In this document: in pieces, positions 1 to 11,408 of the stretch
Position numbering within the stretch: position 1 is the stretch's first letter
How the letters are laid out: every line of letters begins with the position of its first letter
Notes under the pieces: model-generated
What the model saw: the letters and a program-made list of their open reading frames with translations, nothing else
What the model was told of the DNA's origin: nothing
The model's database searches: none
Source of the DNA: Caenorhabditis elegans
Lineage: Eukaryota > Nematoda > Chromadorea > Rhabditida > Rhabditidae
DNA: 64,000 nucleotides
NCBI RefSeq assembly: GCF_000002985.6
Contig: NC_003284.9
Span: 14,074,001 to 14,138,000, forward strand
Reading direction: 5' to 3'
Program-made: the position numbers and the translations under genes

Positions 1-77
1 ATAATATTTTGTCATTTTGGCACTTTTTGAACACAATTTTGAACACACCCCACTGGCGCTACTCTACCTTTAAATGA
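1..77. mobile_element. Right end of a MITE with CCACTGGCGCTAC-type terminal repeat
   Basis: The stretch ending CCCCACTGGCGCTACTCTACCTTTAAA matches, in direct or inverted form, both termini of the element at 22391-23041. Only one end is inside the window, within an intron of the beta-mannosidase gene. The family is seen in the sequence; its class is inferred. Confidence 0.5.
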
Positions 78-236
78 ACTGCAAGGAAAACACCAAAGTT
101 AATAATGAAAAATTATTAGATAACTGTGATTTTTTCAAGATTCTTATATTAACTTATTCCGTTTAATAATTTTAGAATTATAATTCAAAATATTGAACTT
201 TTTTAAAATTTTCTTCAACTTTCGACACACTTTCAG

Positions 237-2196
237 GATCTTATGTTTGCCTGTGCATTATACCCAACAACCGAGGAGTTTATACAAAATGCAGAGGAAG
301 AAGTATCTTACAATGTGGATCGTATCAGCCAACACACCTCTGTTATCGTGTTCTCAGGGAATAATGAAAATGAAGCCGCGATTCGAGGACACTGGTGGAA
401 AGCGTCCAATTACACTGAAAGCCAGCAAGTGAAAGATTATGTGCTTTTGTATCAGAGACTGGCGAAGATTGCAAAGAAGGTGGCTCCAACGATACCATTT
501 ATTATGTCGAGTCCGTCGAACGGCGTGGAAACTGAAGAGTGAGTGATTTAGATGTTTTTGTTGTTGTGAAAAAGTTGTTTCGTGCGAGGAGAAAAACGCT
601 TTTGAAAAATTAATTTTGTTGAAAGCATAGTCACACATGATCATTTCAGGGAAGGGGGAGTTTCCAAAAACCCCTACGACGTAAGATATGGTGATATTCA
701 CTATTACAACGAATTTGTGAACTTATGGAGAGATGATACTTATTTGACACCTAGATGTGCATCTGAGTATGGTGTCCAAAGTTATCCAATGAAGTGAGTT
801 GAAAGTTTTATGATTTTTTTTACTATTTTGTCTCAGAGAAACAATGCTCAACTGGATTAACGAGTCGGACTGGGAGTACACAAGCAAAGCAATGTTCCAT
901 AGGCAGCACCACCCTGGAGGAATTGCGACTAATCTGCTAATGATTTTCCAGCATCTTCCGGTAAGTTCCATTTACGTCCTTTCCAGTTCAACGATGTGTT
1001 TTAGATTCCGGCGGAATGCGGATCGAAATCAGTTTCTGACGTTCCATCTTGTAAGTATATTTCATCAGCATCTTACATGAGCAGATTGGCATACTTCTCG
1101 CAAGTTCACCAGTCTATTGCACTAAAAACCCAAACCCTTCACTATCGAAGATTCCGGAATACAACAACAAATGAAGGACTTGGAAACACAATGTGTGCAA
1201 TGTACTGGCAGTTGAATGATGTTTGGGCTGCTCCGACGTGGTCCACAATTGATTTTGAACAAAACTGGAAAATGGCACATTATGAAGCTAGGAGGTTCTT
1301 TTCAAATGTAGCTGTGTATTCGGTAAGTTGAATTTATCACGAGAGTTTTTTAAGCAAATAAGTTTAAAAATGTTTCAGTTTGCTGATGAAACCGACTTCA
1401 ACTTGAAAGTATTCCTTCTCAACGATAATCCATATTTACTACACAATATTACTGTTAACGTACAAATGCTCAGCTGGGGCAATGGTCTTGATCCAATTCT
1501 CACAAATGAGTTCCATATTGATAGTGTACCTGCGGGAAGCTCGGAAGTATTAAAAACTGGGTAAGTTTATGCGAAATGAGGTTCTTGTAAACAATTTGAT
1601 TTTCAGAATCACATTCTCCAAAATCACAGAATTATCGGAATATTTATACGTGTCAACGCTATATGATTCATCTGGGGTGAAAATTCATGAAGATGTACTA
1701 GTTCCGGATTTCTTGTTTGAGGTGAGGGATGGCTCAGGATTTTTTTCAATTTTTGCAGTGAAAGGTGGAGTAGGTACGTAGGTACGTAGGTACTAGGGTG
1801 CTCTTAGTACTCTGGTAGCCTAATACCCTAGTACCTTAGTGAGTTGTTGCCACTTTCTGAGAAATCTTAAACTACAAAGTTTATAAAACTTTATAAAGTT
1901 TATAACGTCGCAGTTTATAAGATGTAAATTTTCAGGTTGATTTCAACACATTTGGTGATGTACAAATAAGTGATGTTCAACGAATTGACGAAAAAACTTA
2001 CGATCTCACCATTACCACGGATAGAGTCTCACCATTTACTTGGATAACTTGCAAAAAACCGTTCACCGGCTGGTTCAGTGACAATGGGTTCCACATGATT
2101 CAGAGGCTGCGGAAGATCAGACTTATCGCAAAGTTTGAAGTAGATCTTGAGAAATCCGACTTCACAGTTTGTAACCTTAAGAATTGTTACGTTTGA
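237..2196 (+). CDS. Beta-mannosidase, glycoside hydrolase family 2 (3' part; 5' exons outside window)
   Basis: Lysosomal exo-glycosidase that removes terminal beta-linked mannose from N-glycan fragments. Seven exons are visible: 237-538, 650-793, 837-960, 1005-1322, 1379-1560, 1607-1721 and 1936-2196, giving 481 in-frame residues up to TGA. The acid/base motif SGNNENE is at fragment residues 40-46 (Glu at about 44). The nucleophile motif CASEYGVQS is in the second visible exon. The block YWQLNDVWAAPTWSTID is highly typical of animal beta-mannosidases. An apparent GTAAGT...CAG at 1051-1068 is only 18 nt and is read through in frame. Roughly half of the usual length of about 900 residues is present, so the signal peptide and N-terminal sandwich domains lie upstream of the window. 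A poly(A) signal AATAAA lies near 2276-2282. Family assignment is firm. Confidence 0.93.
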
Positions 2197-2315
2197 GTTG
2201 TATAATTTTGCCTTTTGTCTATGTTCAAATTATGTCTTGTTACTTTGATTTTTGTTTAAAAACAATTACAACAAAAATAAATAAACAGTTTGTTGGAACC
2301 GTATCTTGAAACAAT

Positions 2316-4674
2316 TTAAGTGGATTGCGTTGAGTTAGGAGACTTCCCATTTGTCGCGATAACTGTCTGATTTTCATGTTTCGGTAGTTCGACGGCATTC
2401 AAAAATGACTTTTTCTTCTCCGGTTCTGTGCCATTATAAAGGGAACCTTCTTTTTCTTCGTTTTCTTCATCATTCGAATTGCTGATGTAAACCATTGGTT
2501 CTTCAGTGGTTGTTTCCTTAATTGCAGTTGATGTTTCAATTTCTGTAAATAGTGCACATTTTTGCAAACTAGTAAACCCAACCAAACAACACATACCAGT
2601 TGAACTAATCTCTGTCGCTGTACTAGAAACATGGATTGTGGTGCTTTCAACTGTTGTAGAGTCTGTAGAGAATTCAGAAGTTCTTCTGGTGGCAGGTGGA
2701 ATATACTGTGGGTCTAAAGGTCCGGCATTTTCTCTTGTGTATGCGGATTCATCTTCTCCTTGAATAAAATTTAAAACGTGAAAACTAGTAATATGGTAGT
2801 AGATACCTGTAGTCATCGATGAGTCTTCTGAATAATCCTCACTAGAGTTTAACGTTGTAGCTTTGTACTCCGCAGTCATGGTCACAGTAGATTCTATAGT
2901 TCCTGATTTTTAATAAAATCAAAAATTAAAAATCATTTCCTTTTGAATTGTGGTGTATGATGATGAAGTTTATGTAATTGTTTTTTGTTGAAAAGTGGAT
3001 CTTACAACAGTAAATGTCTGTTGAAGTTATGCTAATACTCTTTGAAATATGGCAAAAATGAAAGTATATTTTGAAATTTCTTTACAATTTCTAATTCCGG
3101 GATAGAGTTTCCATAATAAATGCTTCATCTCTAATAAAGCTACCAAAACTTTTTTCTAGAGCAACTCACGAATAGAATCTGGTGTTACAGCTGAAGTTCT
3201 TAATGTCGACGATGGCTCCGTGGATGGTGATGGATCTGAATAATGCTATTCCTAGCCGTGAGCTTAATGGGAAAATTTACCATTGGTGATGGCTCCGGAT
3301 GTAGAAATATACACGGGCGTCGAGGACTGAGGATCTTCTGAATGAACTCGAAAATGAAAATAAAAATATTGACTTCCAAGGCCTCTTCAATTGAGATATG
3401 TATTTTATTGGTTGGTCCTTGTAGATTTGAGTTTTGATACACAATGATTTAGATGCTTCAGAAAAATGAAGCGTGAAATAGTTTCAATAACTTACAATAC
3501 AAAGATAATATTCAAAAATGCATATATTTTACAATTGGAACTCCATTTTTTTCTGTTAAACGTATCACTCACCCGATGACCATTCTGTATCTATCTCCTC
3601 TTCACTGGATGACGAATTTCTGACCGTCACGTCAGGAACAAATGGCACTTTAATACCTAAAATATATTTTTTCGAAATAAATTACACCGGATCATTTACC
3701 TTTTTCGGTGATGTTCATGGATTCTCCAAAAACCTTTTGCAAAAGATCAACCATCTCTCTGAATTCTTTGTCATCTGGTCTATCGAAAAACGCAATGTTT
3801 TGAAGTTTTTTGTTCAGCTCCAGTGTATCAGAGGTTGACAGGGTTCCATTTTTATGCGAATCCAACAAATGCCTGCCGAACTCCAACAACTTCTGCCTAT
3901 TATTGTCTTCCAGCATTGGTTTGAAGAACTTTTCATAATATGCTCGAGAAGCAAGAATTTTGTGGAAGAGCTGTTGCTTGAGCACTTCCTGGGTAGGAAC
4001 CCGAATCATTTCCCTAACAATATCAGTCATTTCGGCTCTTTCTGGGTTATTCAAAAGTCGAATGTACTCCTTTCGTCCAAAGATAACATTCAAAATATCG
4101 TTCACCAGCTCATCCTCAATAACTGGCACTGACGCATATCTCAGTTGTCCAGTTTTGTCGAAGGAATGGTCTTTTACGTACTCCATCACCAAGTCAAGAT
4201 CTTCATCATCGGTAGAATGTCTGACAAAATGTTCCGGCGTAGAAGGCACATGAGAGACAACATTTTCTTTAGTGGAATACAAAAGACCGTTTAACGTTTT
4301 GGTGAAAGCTGCAAAACTCTAAAGTACATAGTAAAACTAACTTTTCCTAATCGTTTTCAAATTTCTATACTAAAATAAAAAATTGGAAGAACATTTTAAA
4401 ATTCAAAATAACGCGAATTTCAAACAACAGAAAGTGGGAAATTAGTCAATATTGTTCACAATAATACGTACCGTTTTCCATTTCAGAAGGACTCATCTCA
4501 TAGAATTTACTACCATCGTAAATTGGAACTTGTCTAATTGTAGCATCATAGTCGTAATATTCAGCCTGAGGTATTTATAGGAGTTTTATTACAAAAAGTC
4601 GATATTCTTACGTGGCATAAACAGAATAAAAGAAGAAGATGGAAAACTACCATCGTGACCGTTGGAATGATCAT
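2316..4674 (-). CDS. Secreted Ser/Thr-rich protein with helical N-terminal region, family unknown
   Basis: Nine exons join in one frame (minus strand): 4674-4612, 4565-4472, 4308-3700, 3656-3573, 3337-3281, 3235-3170, 2902-2807, 2758-2597 and 2542-2316, encoding 485 residues. Residues 1-21 form a signal peptide (MIIPTVTMVVFHLLLLFCLCH, cleavage near CHA-EYYDYD). Residues about 55-255, mostly one 609-nt exon, look predominantly helical and charged. The rest is a low-complexity region rich in Ser, Thr, Glu and Pro with several N-glycosylation sequons (for example NSSS, NGT, NQT), like a mucin-type stalk. There is no transmembrane segment, so it is probably secreted. I do not recognise the family. 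It converges tail-to-tail with the beta-mannosidase gene, 119 bp apart. Exon structure is well supported; function is unknown. Confidence 0.78.
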
Positions 4675-5109
4675 TGTGATGTGCTCAATATGCTTTTATA
4701 GTTCAACAAAATTATGCATAATCGAATTTAGACAGGCACACGGTGTTCGATGTTTTATTATTTTTCGTTGAGCGGGGGAAGGGAAATAACGATAGAAATC
4801 TTCTAGTTCAAATTCAACTAGTACGAATTCATTTTCAAACGATATTGGTTGAAAATGCTCAATTTATGCTATTTTTGTAGGCAATGGGAATAACAAGGGA
4901 GTTATTTTTTGCTAGAGTCTTGGCGGGTTCCTGTAGCAGAGTTCTTTCTCTCTTTTCTGGATAAATAGGTGTGACCTAAAACGATTTATTTCGGGGTCTA
5001 CAATTCTCTAAGTCTGAACGAAGTTTTTGTTCGAATAGATAAATTCAGGCTCAATGATTATTTAAAAGATAATTCTAAGTTTTTGCACTTTTTTAATGAT
5101 TTGTTTCCA
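4675..5109. other. Intergenic, no gene seen
   Basis: AT-rich spacer upstream of the secreted-protein gene (its likely promoter) and downstream of the small membrane-protein gene. I see no conserved motif in it. Confidence 0.5.
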
Positions 5110-5123
5110 GGGGGGGGGGGGGG
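5110..5123 (+). repeat. Poly-G tract (14 G)
   Basis: A run of 14 G directly abuts the tRNA-like head of the SINE. Long G runs are targets for DOG-1/FANCJ-dependent instability in C. elegans (established); an effect here is inference. Confidence 0.9.
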
Positions 5124-5361
5124 CAGATAGCTCAGTCGGTAGTGATGGCCGCTAGCAATCTGGAGGTCACGAGTTCAAATCCGGTCTCACCCCCTAGGTT
5201 CACCCAGCCTCTATTGGGAAGTGGAGCAATCCACGACTGGATTATTGGTCACAGTTCCCGGCTAGGAAGTGGCTTATATTATAGTCCAGTGGGAGCATGA
5301 CCAGGCAGTGTACCTGACTCTCAGATCCGCAGTGCACTTGAAGAACGGATCGTCCTTCAAT
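5124..5361 (+). mobile_element. tRNA-derived SINE, full-length-like copy
   Basis: The 5' end is tRNA-like: A-box TAGCTCAGTCGG near 5130 and B-box-like GAGTTCAAATCC near 5173, followed by CACCCCC that can pair with the 5' G run. An unrelated tail of about 165 bp follows (CCACGACTGG..., ending GAACGGATCGTCCTT). The same composite sequence occurs in inverted orientation at about 26229-26432, which defines a dispersed unit with a pol III head. No cloverleaf good enough for a functional tRNA was found. A SINE call is inferred from structure and the second copy. Confidence 0.72.
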
Positions 5362-5547
5362 CCTTTAAACTCACATTGCTCACCAAACACAAATCTCACA
5401 TTAATAACAGTTTTATTCATGATAAAATTATGAATTTCATATTAAAAAATTTGTCAGTATCTCAATAAGTGTAATGAAAAATTATTAAAAATCATGCTAG
5501 AAGCCACAAAACCAAAGCCAAAAAGAAAAGTAAATCGTTTTGTGACA

Positions 5548-5809
5548 CTAGTGAAGCACAAAAAACACAGATCCCATCAAGAACGCAAAAATCACCAGAA
5601 GTGCCAGAACAAATAGAGCGGTCTGAAAATGTTTTACGTCTCTAATATTGTGAGGTGACAAATTTTAAAACACTTACAGATTTAATGTATTTCCACCAGA
5701 TTCGTTTGCTCTTCGAATTCTTCTTCTTTTTCGATTTTTGAAAAATTTGAACAGGAGCTTCCGCGGGCTCGATGACGATAATCGAGGATGAGGTTGTTTT
5801 CAGAGGCAT
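5548..5809 (-). CDS. Small C-terminally anchored membrane protein (68 aa)
   Basis: Two exons, 5809-5678 and 5622-5548, join in phase 0 across a 55-nt intron (GTAAGT...TTTTCAG). The product has a basic middle segment rich in Lys and Ser (residues about 25-43, ending RIWWKYIKS), followed at once by a single hydrophobic helix (residues about 45-68, ALFVLALLVIFAFLMGSVFF) that runs to the C-terminus. This topology fits a tail-anchored or type II small membrane protein with the basic side in the cytosol. The splice junction falls exactly between the basic stretch and the helix. No family recognised. Support comes from canonical splice signals and a coherent protein architecture; no single long open frame covers it. 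Confidence 0.65.
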
Positions 5810-6667
5810 TGCCGACAGAAATGTCGCAAAATAATGAGGAATGTGAAATCACAAGTTTAAAAAATTTTATGAGCTATTTTTTCAAATCTTAATTCCCCGA
5901 AATCGTCATGGATAATTTATTGTTACTAGGATTTTATTATTGACAAACGCTGATTTATCACAAAATTTGCAGCATCGTAAATTCCTAGAAAAATACTTTT
6001 TTCCGAGCTGATAAAAAGTTTGAAAAAATTTCTAAAACAAGAAAATGCCGTAAATTGGTAGTTGGGAAGAAAATTTTAAAAATTTGAGTTTACATCTTTT
6101 GAAAACATGAATAGAATTGGTCTTTGACATGATATGCGTTTACATAACATTATTGGTACAATGAGAAATTAAAATTGGAATTAGGGGAAAACTGAGATTT
6201 TTTCAATTTTCAAAAAATCATATCAAATTTAGAAAATTTTTTTGAACTTTTTGATCATGATATTCTGTCATTGTGACCCCATAGGCATGTTTTAAAGCAA
6301 TTTCCCCACAAAGTGTTGTCCTTCTTTAATAAGTCTATAAGGTTTTTTGAGTGAATACTACTAGGCTGGTTTCTATAAATAAGTATATATACGTTTATTA
6401 ATTTTTTAAAGTCCTTGAAAACATGAATAAATAGTGAAGACTAGCCCCGGGGACCCTACTCTCTTTCTGAGAAAGACTACCTGAAAATGTATAATTTATA
6501 AGAACTCTGAGTTGCAAAAATGCTGTCAATTAACAAATTACTTAACAATATTGATCTAGCAAGCCGGTCTGCGAAGCTCTAAATTAAACACAAATTTAGA
6601 AAAAAACTCGGGAAAACAAAAAATAAATAAGAATTAAAACTATCAAGTCATAAATATTGGAAATATA
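5810..6667. other. Intergenic, no gene seen
   Basis: AT-rich sequence with short poly-A/T runs; I see no coding frame with splice support and no repeat I could match elsewhere in the window. Confidence 0.5.
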
Positions 6668-9597
6668 TCAATTTCCTTCGTCACTGTTCAAAATTAATCG
6701 GAACTCATCGTCCTCGCATTTCACAAGATGACTCATTTTCTGGTTGATGAACACGACCAGATCAACATTATAGGAAACGCGATTTGGAGCTTCATATATT
6801 GAATCTTTCTGAATTTAAATTTTTCATCATTTATCCGTATTAGAGCTGAGCTCACCGTAACTCTGACATTTTTGCGTTTGCAAAGCTCGAGATAATCAAT
6901 AATTTGGCGTGCTATCTCGTAGCTTTCCGTTTTCTTATCGATTAGAAGCCTGAAATCATCCAAATATTTATTTATAGTTCTTTTCAAAACTTTCAAAACC
7001 AACCTCAAAATTGTAGTATTTCTATAGTCGTAATTTGATTTTTCCAGTGATTCAGACTGATGGTTGGTGTTTCCATATGACTCGGTTCTGAAAAGTTAAA
7101 TAAATTTATGTATGCAACTTTTTATTTGAGACAATTGTATTTAGGAATAGTATCTCCTGAATGGCTACGCTTTTCAGGTACCCACTGAGTACTGTCTTGG
7201 TTATTGCAAAATTTTGTTTTTCACGCCTATTCTTAATTTCAGATGCTTGATTCTTTATCTAGGAGAAAAATGTTTTGGCTGAACCTACCTTCCATTCGTC
7301 AAAAATTGATCATACGAGTTGTACGGCTGCTCAGCTTGACGTCCGCTATGCTGCGATTGGTGTGAAAAGTTTCTGAAAAAATGTAATTTGAAAAAATACA
7401 TTTGTTGCAGTTTTTAAACGACGTTGGCCAAATTTTCATTAAGCTTTATAGGAGGCATCGCGAGTCAGGCAGATCTTAGCCTACTTTGAGAGAGAGCCAG
7501 ATTCAACGTCCACACCAGATCTAATAGGTTTTTCATCGAAGTATAAGCCCTATTTCGAATTTACCTGGAGTTTTCAGGGTATGGATTGTATGAGTTTGCC
7601 CGTTCATGATGTCCATTATATTGATGGTGGTTATATCTGAAAAATCCGTATTTCGTCTGATAAATAATATTAAAATTACCCATCAAATGTTGAGATGTTG
7701 ATATAACTGGCATTTCTAGACTCCTGCTGGCGTGGATTATACTCCGAACTGAAAAATGATTTAATTTATTTATTGTATAAAAATCGTATGTTTTTCAGCC
7801 TGATGCCCCTTCTCTATGATTTTTTTACGTTTAAAGCTTGTGTTTTCAAAGTTTTTCATAAATAATGAATGCATTACAATATAAGTCCAAGTTATTACAA
7901 ATATGGAATTTCAGTAGAAATTACACCTTTTTTTTAACATTTCGCCCATTAAAATTTACCTTGAGTTTTCGAGGACCTGATTGTATGGGTTGTACTGTTG
8001 ATGATGATTATTGTAAGGATGGTAGTTTCGTCTGTGAAATAAATATGTATTTTGCTATGGAGCAATAGCATAGTACTTACCCATAACTGCCCGCCTTTTG
8101 CTGGTATTGGTTGTATTCCACACTTGAAAAACAAATTTAAAAACATAAGTTTAAAAAAAAATTGTGTGGGGTGCCTAATTGATCTTATAAGATCAATTGC
8201 GTAAGAAAATTTTACCTGGAAATAGTTGAATTCTGATCGTGAGACTGCTGGTGGTGCTGATGGTGCTGCGGTTGATTGTAGTTTGGTCTAAATTACATCT
8301 TATATTATGAAAATACTTGATCATTCAATATTTATACCTATATGGATGCTCTTGTACATTGTTTTTTTTCGTATAACAGTTTAAACACTCACCTGCTTAC
8401 ATGCGAATTAATCCCTTCATGATAGACATTTTGACTTGATGCTCTTTGAATGTCTCGTCTGCAAAAAAATGTTAAATTATTGTAAAAACTGATTTTAACT
8501 TACGGATCACAATAGGGTAAATGATCGGAGGACGTATTTTTCAACCTAAAAAATATATTTTTAACAATTTAACAACTAAAAAAGATGTTTTATACCATTC
8601 CTGCTGTCCATATGATTTGTTATTGTAAACGTCTTGATTTCTATCAGTGTAGTTGATGCCATTCGATGAGTTTTCATATTTATCTTGATGTGAATTGATT
8701 GAGCTTTGCCGATAGTCATTGTTCTAAAGTAAAGTCCAAATTTTAAAAAAAATTGTGCATAAATACTCACATAAGACTTCTGCATTTCAGGTTCCAATTG
8801 TTGACGCTCAGCTTCTTCCTTTATTTTTTCTCGATGGTTTAGATTATGTCTCTGAAATTATGAAATTAGAAAAAAAGACTTTATCTTCTCTTTTTTCTTT
8901 TTTTCTTTTTTTTCAAGAGTCAATTTATACAGTTTTCATCACATTAATTCGTAAATTTTTGCTAAGTGAGAAGATTATTTTATAAGCTCATTTCTGGGCT
9001 AGAAAATATAATTTGTCATATACATATATACTCACCAGCCTATCTGCATCAATAGTTTTTTGATCAAGAGATGCCAAAAATTCAGCAGACAAACGCTCTT
9101 CTTCAGACAATCGCTTTCGTTTTTCCTCTTCGGTTTCTCCTTTTTGAACATTTTCAACTGAATCAGTTTCATAATTATTCTTCATTTCATCTGGCTTTTC
9201 ATCTATGTTAAATCCTTCATTGGTTTCTGCGCTTGTTGGCTTTTCTTGTCCTTGTTCTAACGGTTTACCACTTCCACCAAAGTATTTCAATTGAATCAAA
9301 TAAGATTCATCTTCATCCTCTTCTTCGCTACATTTTCCGTTGCTTTCTGAATCGTGAAATTCATCAATTGATATTTCATCTTCACAATTGCTGGATGGCA
9401 GTTTTCCCGATGCATTTTTAAGATCATGCATTGACTCTTCCTTTTTGAAGCTTCTTATTAGATTCAAGTATGCGGTTTCTTCGTCGTCACTTTCAGGATC
9501 TTCTTCATGGTTTTTGGCGTTCTGAAAATAAAAAAGTTAAGCAAGTTGCGCATATTGCTGAAATATTAAGGAAAAAGGCGTTCTGGCTAGAATTATG

Positions 9598-9661
<64 letters not shown>

Positions 9662-10315
9662 GATCACTGTTCCGAGTTGATTTTTGATTCTCTCCAAAAA
9701 ATTGTTCGATGGAAATGTTCTTCTCTACCGACATTTGCTTTTCTATTTTTTCCTCAATTTCACTATTTCCAATGCGGTTTCTTTCGATATAGTTTTTTCG
9801 ATTTATTCCATTACATGCTGTTGCATTTTCGCCAGTGTTTTTGAGGTTTTCCGTGTTAGATTCATCCTTATCCTCTTCGTGCCGGCATTCTTCGTCGACT
9901 CCTGCCTGCAAAACCATGGTGGTATTTTTCTGAATTTTGATGCTCCGCATTAAATTTTGCATTTTCATAAACCCTATATTTTATATTGAAGCGGTGTACC
10001 GCACTAATTTTCAAAAAAACAGCGGTGGATCTCTTTTTTTCGAAAGGTTTCATTAGTCTTAAACTATAATAATTTACAAGTTCTGAACAACTTTCAACGA
10101 AAAATTATTTGAAGTTGTGAAAATTTATATCATCCAAAAAATTGTAGAAGTTAAATTAGGAAGCATTAACCAACACTTTTTCGTAATGTTTGTTCTTGAA
10201 GAATTTGTAACCAACTCACTTTATCCCTGCCCATTTCCCCGTGTCCGTGTTCTTCAGTTAATCGATTAGTGTCGTCAGCTGCGAACACAAGAAATTGGTC
10301 TTCGTGGTCGGACAT
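6668..10315 (-). CDS. Acidic protein with Gln/His/Asn/Tyr-rich low-complexity exon repeats, family unknown
   Basis: Sixteen exons, minus strand: 10315-10220, 9905-9660, 9521-9036, 8851-8771, 8723-8596, 8545-8504, 8458-8393, 8287-8216, 8122-8081, 8031-7960, 7748-7680, 7636-7565, 7372-7289, 7087-7004, 6949-6856 and 6808-6668, giving 624 residues. Residues 1-300 are very acidic (Asp/Glu/Asn). They are followed by a basic-acidic helix (EEEKRKRLSEEERLSAEFLA) and then a series of small exons of 42-84 nt, nearly all phase 2, rich in N, Q, H and Y. Exon pairs 9/10 and 11/12 look duplicated (SVEYNQYQQ.../SSEYNPRQQ...; NYHPYNNHHQQ/NHHQYNGHHER). The last about 75 residues look like a folded domain (LLIDKKTESYEIARQIIDYL). 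A trans-splice acceptor lies 3 nt before the ATG. Such composition suggests an intrinsically disordered, possibly granule-associated protein (inference). Confidence 0.78.
9598..9658. repeat. (TA)n microsatellite forming an intron 5' end
   Basis: About 30 uninterrupted TA units. On the minus strand the array begins exactly at the donor of intron 2 of the acidic/QH-rich gene (CAG|GTATATAT), so the first bases of the splice donor are part of the microsatellite. Confidence 0.95.
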
Positions 10316-10332
10316 ACCCTGCAAAAAAATGC
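10316..10332 (-). promoter_or_regulatory. Trans-splice acceptor (SL site) before the acidic/QH-rich gene
   Basis: On the minus strand, ATTTTTTTGCAG is followed by GGT and then the ATG at 10315. A consensus acceptor a few bases before a start codon is the usual sign of spliced-leader addition in this group. Confidence 0.6.
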
Positions 10333-11408
10333 GTATAATTTTTTGTGAAAAATTTAAAATTAAAAAAATTGTAAAGTTGCGTTCACTTATTGAATTTTTA
10401 ACTGGAAGCTATGGAGGAACAAGGGAGGTAGAAAAACGAACAGATACAAAATGGCATGATGGGTGGTAAAGTGAGACTGGACGTAATAGACGGAGAGAAA
10501 GAGCGCGTTATGTGCGATTTTATGGCAAAGGAAAGAGAGGAAAGATGACTCGTTCAAAAGCAGAAACTCGTAAGACCCTCCCGTCGTGAGAGCAGTAACC
10601 CAATCCAAGCATTTTTTGGGACCTGATTAGCCGCGGCCTTTTTTCGCTCTAAGCCCATAATGAGAAATTCCGTTTTCCTGAAAACATTTTTAGCGGGAAA
10701 CTCTGAATATGTAAAAGCTTATGGAAAATTGGGAACTGTTTAAAAATATTCAAGAAACTTCGAGGCAATTTGATTAGTTACAGAAAAACAAAAAAATCTA
10801 CATAATACATAAAAGTTTGCATAAATTTGGTTGAATAAAATTTTTTACGTTTGTCGAAAAATCTGCAAAAATTGTTTGTCAACATTTTTTTAGAAGACAA
10901 AAATAGTGCAAACAAGACTAACTATTTTTAAAGATTTGAGTTATGCGATCCAGAAATCTCGATAAACTCAATAAATGACTGACAAACTGTGAAGAAAATA
11001 TTGATTCTAGCACCATTTGAGGGTAACATATTAATTTGAAATTTTTTGTATGTTTTGAAAATTCATAGACATAAATAGGTGGCCTTTTTGGTAGCCCCGC
11101 TCTACATGCACATTTATTTTGTCACAACTTAAACGTAATCAGTGGTTCATAAATCTTGTCAACTTTGTTCCAGACGAACTGCATAAACAAAATTGTTCTG
11201 ATTGTTTTTTTTTAAATAACTTTATTCAAACTCTTTCATTTCCTCACCCATCAATATTGGATGGCATTTCGTTTATTTGATTCACTGCGAGAAGTAATTG
11301 AATATGAGTCTTCTGATAAACAATATCAGCTTCTGTTTATTTTGCATTGCGTTAATTTCGAGTCCTCACCGTTTCTCACTGATCATCAAAATTATTAGCT
11401 GAATAAGA
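10333..11408. other. Divergent intergenic region
   Basis: About 1.1 kb between two divergent genes. A purine-rich segment around 10430-10570 (GGGAGG, GAGAGAAAGAG) may be promoter sequence for the minus-strand gene. No further gene or repeat was found. Confidence 0.45.

Noticed and set aside
1051-1068. GTAAGT...CAG intron in the beta-mannosidase gene
   Set aside because: Only 18 nt and in frame; too short for splicing, and the read-through sequence is coherent.
5124-5200. Functional tRNA gene
   Set aside because: A and B boxes are present but no good anticodon arm forms, and the sequence continues into a shared tail with a second copy elsewhere: a SINE head.
9470-9968. Frames with Tyr-Ile repeats through the TA microsatellite
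   Set aside because: The array is intronic; flanking exons of the minus-strand gene splice around it.
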